Assembly (NCBI RefSeq): GCF_021134715.1
Contig: NC_060018.1
Span: 10,123,501 to 10,187,500, forward strand
DNA length: 64,000 nt
Origin: Daphnia pulex
Lineage: Eukaryota > Arthropoda > Branchiopoda > Diplostraca > Daphniidae
Direction: 5' to 3'
Made by a program: the position numbers and the translations under genes. The notes beneath the pieces are model-generated. The model did no database searches and had not been told where the DNA came from. It saw only the letters and a program-made list of their open reading frames with translations. This document shows, one piece after another, positions 56,561 through 64,000 of this stretch; positions within the stretch are counted from its first letter, which is position 1; the number at the start of each line of letters is the position of its first letter.

Positions 56561-59200
56561 TTATATGATTTATTTATGATTTCCTACGATGGATTGGGTT
56601 AAAACTAATGTGAAATGCGACAAAAATATTTTAAACATTTTTAATGATAAATATGTGGGTGAAAATTCTCATCAATTTAATGAGAAATATATGAGATCAT
56701 CAAACATTATTAAAAAATCATTTATGTCATTAAAAAACATGTGATTTCTCATATAGTTTGATGAGATTTTTCCGTAAGGGCGGCGCCGCGTTTGAAACGC
56801 CTTTTATGGGTCGCCACCGCGCTGTCGTCGTCGTTGACGTCGCAAACCGTCGCAAACCAACTTTCGTCGTTCACGTCCGTTTATTTCGTGGGAATTTTTA
56901 ACAATAACGACAATCACATCCAGCAGTGAGAATTGCTGTAGAGAAATTAAAGTGAAACACGCCAGTTATATCTTCTGAATTCGCAATTAATAAAGACACG
57001 TACCGGTAGGTTTTGTACTCGCGTAAATATTACCGAGAAAATATGAACTGCTAAATGACATTTCTCTTTTCTAAATAATAATTTCTCCATATAAAATCAC
57101 GGCCGAATCTCATGAAATTCCATCGCCGCAAAAGAGTGGATTTTATTAAGACTCACAAGAAGAGGAAATGAATTTATGTTACAACCAATTACCAACACTG
57201 GCCTCTAATCAAAGCATCCGTCCGCTTCCCTCCTTTATTGTTGGCCATTGCTGGCTGGCCTGCTAGGTAACATTAACGTCAGCGGATCCTTTGAAACACG
57301 TTCAATTCAAGCTGGAATGCGTCTTTAATCCGATTCCTATTGTCCGACGATTCAACCGTCAATATAATCCAATTCAGCTGCCCACGAGCCCACGTAGCTA
57401 TAGTATATACGCATACATTCCTCAACATAGACGTCTTCGTTGGGCTCATTCATAAGAAACCCGAAGAATAAACCCGAAGAAACCAAACCGAAATTAATAG
57501 AAAACGGTGAATGAAAACCACACAGAAAAAGAGAGAATTCCCTAGAATACCGCATTTCTGTGATTATTAAAAATAAAATGAAAGAGATGCTGAATCATTT
57601 AGAATTCTATCGACAACTCGTAGAGAACATACAAAAGCTGACAAACAGCTGAGCAAGAAGTTAACTAGTCTGAAAAATTGCCACTTTTTTTGCAATTCTG
57701 CCATCGACACGTACAGACATTTTTATTGGAAATTATCTGGCTGATGCTATATGAGCACTTGAAATTATTCCACACAGAGTGGGAGTCGCTATAGTAGTGA
57801 AATAACAACCACACACGACTTCACAGTATAAAACCAGGAATTCTGAATTGAATTCCGACGAAAGGGATCGTTTATTTTCTCTCATTGTGGATGTGGGTAA
57901 GGTCATAAGTTGATGATTTGATGTCGAAAATCAAATGGAGGGGAAAAAAAGATGGCCAAGAGACTACAGTCGAAGAAGAAGAAGAAGAAACGTAGGATAT
58001 GTAAGAAGGAAAAGAGGGGAAGAAGAAGAAGAAGAAAAAAAAATGGATGGAAATAATATAAGAAAGAAAAAAAAAGGGGAATGATGACCACCCGTGAGGT
58101 GTTGCTGCATGCAGAGAGCGCCGAAGCTGAAAACTGTGTGGGGAGTCCGTGACTGCTCCTCCACCACGGCAGAGAGCGGCGCGGCATATATATATATTCT
58201 GTTGAATATAACATTCAGAAAAAAAGAAGAAGAAAAAAAAAAGGTTTTCTACTTCTTCTTCTTGCTTTCTTGTTTCTTTTTTTTTTCCTTTTTATTATTG
58301 TAAAACGAGAGGTAGGAGGAACTCAAGCACGCCCCTCTCCACCACCACCGTCCATCACACCTCAACCAGCCAATGGGAGCCCGCCTGGGCGCTTTGCCGC
58401 TTCGCTGCGGCTCAAAGACGGACCGAGACACATCGTGGTGGTAGTGTAAGCGCGCTCAGCCAGAACCCCCTGTATACACACACACACAACACAGCCAATT
58501 GAGCTTGTTCCAATAAAACAGAGTCATTTCACCTGTCAACTAAATATACGTGTCAACATGTCGCTAACGAAGTTAGCCGCTTTAATCTACCTTTCAGTTG
58601 TCAACTCAAGTCCCATGTATAACCTACAAGAAAACCAAACGCGAAATGTTATCTGTTTGAAAGTGTGAAATTCTCTGCTAATTTCAGATTTAACTGAACG
58701 TATTCGCTTGGATGATCATTTTTGTCATAATCATACTCTCATTGCTTTGCGATTTGAATATGGGATTAGCAGTAATATTATTAGAGAAGAACTGTATCTG
58801 TATATTTTCCAAAAAGTTCCTCATTTAATTGATCATTAGATTTGGGCCTATAATAACAGTTTTTGTCCTCTAATAAGAACCGATATGGAACTTTGAAAGC
58901 ACACTAAAAAATACCTAGAAATTTCTTTTAAAAAAAACGCCGATATACGTAGCTATATACACGTTTGGAACAAGAAAAAGAAAGAAAGATGAAAAAGTAG
59001 GCTGGTAAAAGGAAGAAAAAGGGGCGGAACTAGATCCGTCCGGCTGGAGAGACCTTCCAGTCCCTTTTTTTTTCCTTGGTTCTCTCTCTCTTCTCCTTGC
59101 AGATGATGAGACTTTTTTTTTCCTTTTTTCTTACCCGCAAGGAGCACAGCAACGGTGGGACTGGAACATACATCACACAGGTGCCTATATGGTGGTCATG
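56561..59200. other. Upstream region of Pax3/7, no gene seen
   Basis: GAA/AAG microsatellite tracts (57974-58075), a short TA run (58186-58196), and a GC-richer segment (58320-58460) with a CCAAT motif in agccaatgggagc. No recognisable coding exon. Confidence 0.4.
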
Positions 59201-59215
59201 CTGGAGTCGCTCGCC

Positions 59216-59254
59216 TTCAAAAAGAGGCTGCTATCCCTGGCCAGGTACTCAGTC
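59216..59254 (+). promoter_or_regulatory. Candidate Pax3/7 core promoter
   Basis: An arthropod initiator match TCAGTC (59249-59254, start at A59251) lies about 30 bp after an A-rich ttcaaaaag, a weak TATA position. A second initiator-like catcagtt lies at 59377-59384. Both are upstream of the ATG at 59523. This is inference from motif spacing only. Confidence 0.25.
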
Positions 59255-59522
59255 GAGTTTTAGACTCTCGAGTTCAAACAAGCTCTCACAATCACAGTTC
59301 AGCCAAAGTTCGACAGCTATAGCAGGGCAGCAGCATATATCGATTGAATCTATTTAGCGCTCGAAAGTTTTGAATTTCATCAGTTAAACAAGCGACTCAA
59401 CTGGCTTCCAATTGATTTTTGTTCATTCTCCGACGCCACATCAGTGCCAATTATATTGTGCTTCGAAATTTCAACAGGCGCGGCTAACAGCTGAAACTGT
59501 ACCAAGAAGAAATCAAGGAGTC

Positions 59523-61321
59523 ATGTCAGTTGCCAGCATGAACATGCCGCATCATCTCTTCACCGGCTATCCATTCCAAGGTACTTCACTTTTCTTATCG
59601 TGTAGGAACGTAATTAATCCCGTGAGTAATCTAGCTCGAATTGAGTTGCAAAATTATTCAGTCGCCATTGGTGCGATATTATATACAAGTGCCGATGGTA
59701 CACATTTCTTGGTGGGATTGCGCATTATTCGGCATTTACAAGGATTTCAGTTTGATGGCTACGTGTTAAAAAAATGTGTATAATGGAACTGACTCTTTTT
59801 CTCGCATTTTGAACGTATAAGAGCCGAGCGCTCGCTGCACATACTTCTGTTAATAATAATCACAGTACCGAAATGCCCTCGGCAGCAATGACACGGGGAG
59901 AACACTAGTGTCTAATTAAAGGACAGCAGTATATAAGGATGGGGGCCGCTTATAATTAAATCATACGCCACCACTGAGATGGTCTCTGAAATGTGCCGCC
60001 GCAGCCGCCACACACGACCGCAGAGCCGCTACCCACCGCGCCGTGGCCCGGCAGCCCCGTAACATTTTCCATACCGTTTCTTTTCCATCAATTCCATAAT
60101 GAATAAGAAGGAATGGTGAATGCACTCAAGTGCCGTACAATGAGAGAAGAGAAAACTGATTACAAGAATGCACGCAACACCCAGCGTATATATATATGTA
60201 GCTGCCTGCCTAGCTGGATTCATGGGGCCTACACATCCGTACAGTTTTAATAGATTGGGAAAAGGGTGGAGAGATAGTCGGACGGGGGAGGAGGATGAAA
60301 GCCGACTCGATTCACGCAGATATGTTTTTAGAAATACATATCAAACATATGTGAACTATATGGCGAAGGCCTACGCGCTGCTTATGCAATGACGATCTAA
60401 ATTTTTTTTAAAAAAGAACCCAGCCGGTGCAGCGGTGGAGGTCTCAAAAGGGGGAAAAAAAGGCCGGGGTTGGAGGAGGACCTGCTGTAAATTAACGTCG
60501 GTAATTACAAGGTTGAGGGAGGTCCGCGCAGTTACATGCATTTATTACGATTCTACGAACGGCTATCTTATACATGTGTGTGGGTTATGCCCAGCCTAAA
60601 TACCTGTGTCGCTCTCATCGGCATGCCCTTTGAAAAGCCGAATAATGTTTCATCTCTCTGATTTCTATTTTTGAAATATCAGACACATTTTGAGATTTTG
60701 GTTTAACATTTATAACAACAATTTTTCAATGAATCTGAAGATTTATTCAATTATCTAATCTTGTCTTGCTGTTGCTGTATTAGGCCAGGGTCGTGTCAAT
60801 CAGCTGGGCGGAGTGTTCATCAACGGCCGTCCGCTGCCGAACCACATCCGTTTGAAGATCGTCGAATTGGCGGCGGCTGGCGTCCGTCCGTGCGTCATCT
60901 CCCGCCAGTTGCGCGTCTCCCACGGCTGCGTCTCAAAGATCCTCAATCGCTACCAGGAGACGGGCAGCATCCGCCCGGGAGTCATCGGCGGATCGAAACC
61001 AAAGAGCAGCTCCTCAGGCTCGTCCGTGTCACCCGGCGGAGGAGGCAGCGGATGCGGAATGAACAGCGGCGAAGCCGAACGCAAGTCGGAAGACTACCGA
61101 CGGGAGACCGCCAACAACAACATCTTCTCCTGGGAATTCCGCGACCGACCCTCCCACAAGGTAAAGATCCTTTCCCCATTTTCAATCCGAATCTCGAACA
61201 AATTCAAATTCAATTCAAACATCCTGGATTAATTATGCATAAATAACAACAGGATGAAAAGGAATTGATGAGCGGATCGATAGCGCCAGCAACTTCCATC
61301 AATCGGCTGTTACAGCAGCAG

Positions 61322-61359
<38 letters not shown>

Positions 61360-61472
61360 TCCGCATCACCGCGGGATGATGAGCATGATGGAGAACACCA
61401 ACAGCGCAATCAGTCCCGACGGCTTAATCAACAGGCATCCTCACCAGCACTCGATCGACGGCATTCTAGCAG
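59523..61472 (+). CDS. Pax3/7: Pax3/7 family transcription factor, exons 1-3 (3' end outside window)
   Basis: Paired-domain transcription factor of the Pax3/7 (paired/gooseberry) class, a nuclear regulator of segmentation and neural patterning. Exons: 59523-59580, 60784-61160, 61253-61472. Junctions are CAAG|GTACTT, TTAG|GC, CAAG|GTAAAG, ACAG|GA, GCAG|GTCAGT, and phases agree. Exon 1 gives [19 protein letters not shown] and upstream there is no in-frame ATG. Exon 2 gives the PAI half of the paired domain, [19 protein letters not shown] to [18 protein letters not shown], almost at family consensus. A long Ser/Gly linker follows, then FSWEFRDRP. Exon 3 finishes a divergent RED half ([10 protein letters not shown]), runs into about 17 glutamines, and ends with the octapeptide HSIDGILAG that marks Pax3/7. 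The homeodomain should lie to the right. Confidence 0.93.
61309..61359 (+). repeat. CAG/CAA repeat coding poly-glutamine in Pax3/7 exon 3
   Basis: Mixed cag and caa codons, about 17 Gln, directly after the last paired-domain residues and before HPHHRG. Confidence 0.85.
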
Positions 61473-64000
61473 GTCAGTCCTTTTTACACCGACAGTCTTT
61501 CTAATAGATCCGCCCTCCAAATCAAACGAAAGGCTTTTAAAGCCGCTGCTGCTGCTGCTGCCCTGTGGTGTGTTTTTCTTGGGAGTCCGCTCTCATTTTT
61601 GTGTTGCGCTCCGGAGAAAGAATCAGATCAACACGGGTGATGGATGGTTATTCGTCCGAGCACTCCTCCTCCACGCGTCTAAAATGCATGGCAGGCTAAG
61701 TCATCATTAAAGAGAATTGATAGTGAATAATATCATCATGGAAATCGTAGACTTTTCTCGCCGTTTCTATACTACACATTTCTTTTTTTCTACGTAATGA
61801 TTGCCCGTTTTCTACCTGGGAGGTTTTTTTTCTTTTTTCGTCGTATTTTGTTTTTCTGATTTTTCACAACAATGTGGGGAAGGTTGGCGGACGATCTACT
61901 TGTATCGCCCCGAGCCACCGCTCTCTCGTCCTATACTCCTCTGCCGAAAAAAATGAAAGAAACGCGCGCAGACCAAATTGCAATCAGCGGAGACCATCCA
62001 GCTTTTTAATTCAGTTCTTTCCGTGTGTGCGCTATAGGAAAGACAGAAAGAATCTAACAGCCAAGTCGCCTCTCTCTCTCTCTCATTGTGATCAGCCATG
62101 AATAATACTTTTGCTTATATTAGAAGAACATATAATAACGTATAGCATTTGTAATATTCCTAAAATAATAATAAGCGGACAGCCAAAAGGCAAATCATAG
62201 AGTTTAGACCATCATCATCTAGTGTGGCAGGCGCATTTATAGATCAAACCCACCGCAAAGAGTTTCTCGGTCGCCTGTTGTAAGTTGTACATAACGTGTA
62301 CATATATTCAGAGACTCTTATGTATAGCTAGTACCACTACACACCGGCGTATAAGCGGTTATTTTTCTTCTCCTCTAGAAAATGTACTGTAAAGAGAGAC
62401 TGAGCGAGAGAGAGAGGGGGAAAAGGCATTTCTTTTAATAGTGGTAATAATAGTACACTAATAAATTCCACCTGTAATATAATGATATCATTGGGCTGCT
62501 GGTTGTTGGCGGCCGAGGCCGGCGGTTGCGCGAGAGACGTCGGCTTCTTTTGACTTTGCGGGAGGGCCTTTTTTCTTCTTCTTCTTCTTCTTCTTTCTTT
62601 CTTTCGTGTTTTGTTGTACTCTGTCAGTGGTGGCGGGCTGTGTGTGTGTGTGGTGTCCCGCCCGGAGCGGCCCAAAAGGAGCCCCATCGTCCGTGCGTAA
62701 TATATCAGGATGAAAATAAAAGAAGAGATGCTGCTGGGGCTCTAGATAACACGAGCATATACACACTGTTCGAGGCTGGCTGGATACAAGTACACACATA
62801 CATAGATATCGGCCTTATGGCGTCGTGATTTATGCGTTTGTCCAGGCCAGCAACATGTTTTTTTTCTCTTCTTTCTAGCTCCATTCTCTTGTCTGATTTT
62901 TCTCTTATGAGTTTCTATTTACGAGCTTTTTATTTATCACCTTGACATCGCCAACTATTGCTGTGATGCTATATGCGGCCGTTGTCCTCATTCTTCTTCT
63001 GTTGTACATTTCCTTATCATTTCAATTTTCGTCTCGTTTCTGATATCATCAGCTTAATATTTAGATAATTTTCTATCTGGCTAATTGCGGTGGTTGGCTT
63101 CAATTGCAGCCACTGCTGCAAACGGGGCCTGGGTTATTCACTCGGGGTCTAAAGTAATTACTGACCACAATTTTTTTGTTTTTTTTTTGCTATTAAATAT
63201 CTTGCTGTGGGTAATAGATACGGGTGGTACGAATGTTAATAATGAGCTTTCATTTTTTGTGTGTCTTCTCAAAAAAATGTTCGCGCGGGTGTCCTGGCCG
63301 CCCAGGAAGAACGAAATGCGTAGGTGATTCGACCACTTTCGGTCGGACGGTTGCTGGGATGATGCGCGGGCACTTTAAAAGAGTGAATCTAATGGGCCAG
63401 CAAAACATCTCTCATCGCCGCGATGTGTATTATATTATTCCCAACCGCAACAGCGCGTATTTATTTCTTATTTACTGCACACAACCAACCACAAAATAAT
63501 AAATGGTGGGGGAGAGACCAACAACAACAAAAAATTTTTTTCCAGTGCTGTATAGCTATAGCCAGCGAATTGGGTGTATAGAGTCGGACTATTAGACTGA
63601 TGGAAACTGTTCAGAGTTCTTTTCTTATGTAGGACATTTAATGATAAGAGGATAGAGCTGCAAAGGCTACAATCATCTATGCGCCTATAGCATATCCCCA
63701 CACACACACACACAGGCAGACAGACAAAAAAAGAAGCCACTAATGGCCGGGCTATATTGCTGAGGTCTTATTTTTCTGACTCAACTCTTTTTCTCTAATT
63801 CATTCAAAGAGGAGCCGCGCACAGTGTCTTGCTGCCGGGGCCCTCCGAGACCTCCCTTTTTCTTTTTCTTCTTTTCCATTACTCTTTGAACCCCCCATCG
63901 TAAGTTGTTTCTCCGCTAGCTATATAGGATGCATAGTGTATAAGTATCTCTTTTAATAGCCTAATTAGCAGCATGCAGTCTCTCTTGGAAATGAAATGAT
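61473..64000 (+). other. Pax3/7 intron 3, continuing past the window
   Basis: Begins GTCAGTCC after the octapeptide codons. Contains CTT and TG microsatellites (62573-62604, 62639-62652) and a CA run near 63699-63714. No homeodomain or other Pax exon was found before the right edge. Confidence 0.6.

Noticed and set aside
59412-59522. N-terminal extension of Pax3/7 exon 1
   Set aside because: The frame is open but has no ATG before 59523, and MSVASMN.. fits the family's usual short N-terminus.
63100-63150. Possible further Pax3/7 exon after a caattgcag acceptor
   Set aside because: The translation does not resemble a homeodomain or any Pax segment and no good donor follows.

Overview
The window looks like nuclear DNA of an arthropod, most plausibly a cladoceran crustacean such as Daphnia. 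The species is inferred, not read directly. The reasons are very short spliceosomal introns (68-83 nt in one gene), two recognisable animal genes (a CIR1 co-repressor gene and the 5' part of a Pax3/7 gene), dispersed tRNA genes, and a DIRS-type retrotransposon, a class common in Daphnia.

Positions 1-13,300 are AT-rich with no intact gene. They hold decayed mobile DNA: a ~605 bp element with ~50 bp terminal inverted repeats (2349-2953), a decayed PIF/Harbinger transposase (about 4940-6350), a decayed zinc-finger/transposon-like protein on the minus strand (8869-10345), and a 730 bp Mutator-like (MULE) element with a near-perfect 9 bp target duplication (11805-12534). The MULE copy sits inside the remains of a gene whose fragments resemble a double-stranded-RNA-binding domain followed by an 11-residue Pro/Ala repeat.

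Positions 13,302-43,042 are a tandem array of four copies (U0-U3) of a tRNA cluster. The unit order is tRNA-Lys(CTT)+, tRNA-Val(AAC)+, tRNA-Asn(GTT)-, tRNA-Gly(TCC)- (only in U1), intron-containing tRNA-Leu(CAA)-, a 35-nt half tRNA-Asn, and a tRNA-Val relic split by an inverted-repeat transposon (element A, ends CCCGTACG). Later insertions differ between units. In U1, element A carries a complete DIRS-like retrotransposon and a 5'-truncated LINE. In U2 and U3 the tRNA-Asn gene is split in its anticodon loop by a ~5.54 kb LINE. In U3, element A carries a hAT-like element with an 8 bp target duplication, which itself holds a small MITE. Three tRNA-like sequences (A-box and B-box) lie inside the LINE open reading frames and are read through as protein; this is the most unusual observation in the window.

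Positions 43,043-45,700 hold a Pro/Ala-rich coding-like fragment and a strong hairpin. CIR1 (minus strand, six exons, 45,780-47,203) is complete. Positions 47,204-59,200 are non-coding as far as can be seen, with microsatellites and a ~190 bp triplicated repeat. Pax3/7 exons 1-3 (plus strand, 59,523-61,472) encode the start, the paired domain, a poly-glutamine run and the octapeptide. The homeodomain exons must lie beyond the right edge, and 61,473-64,000 is intron.

The two host genes have separate roles: CIR1 acts in RBPJ/Notch repression and Pax3/7 in segmentation and neural patterning. The tRNA array is the functional centre of the middle region and also a landing place for at least three kinds of mobile element.
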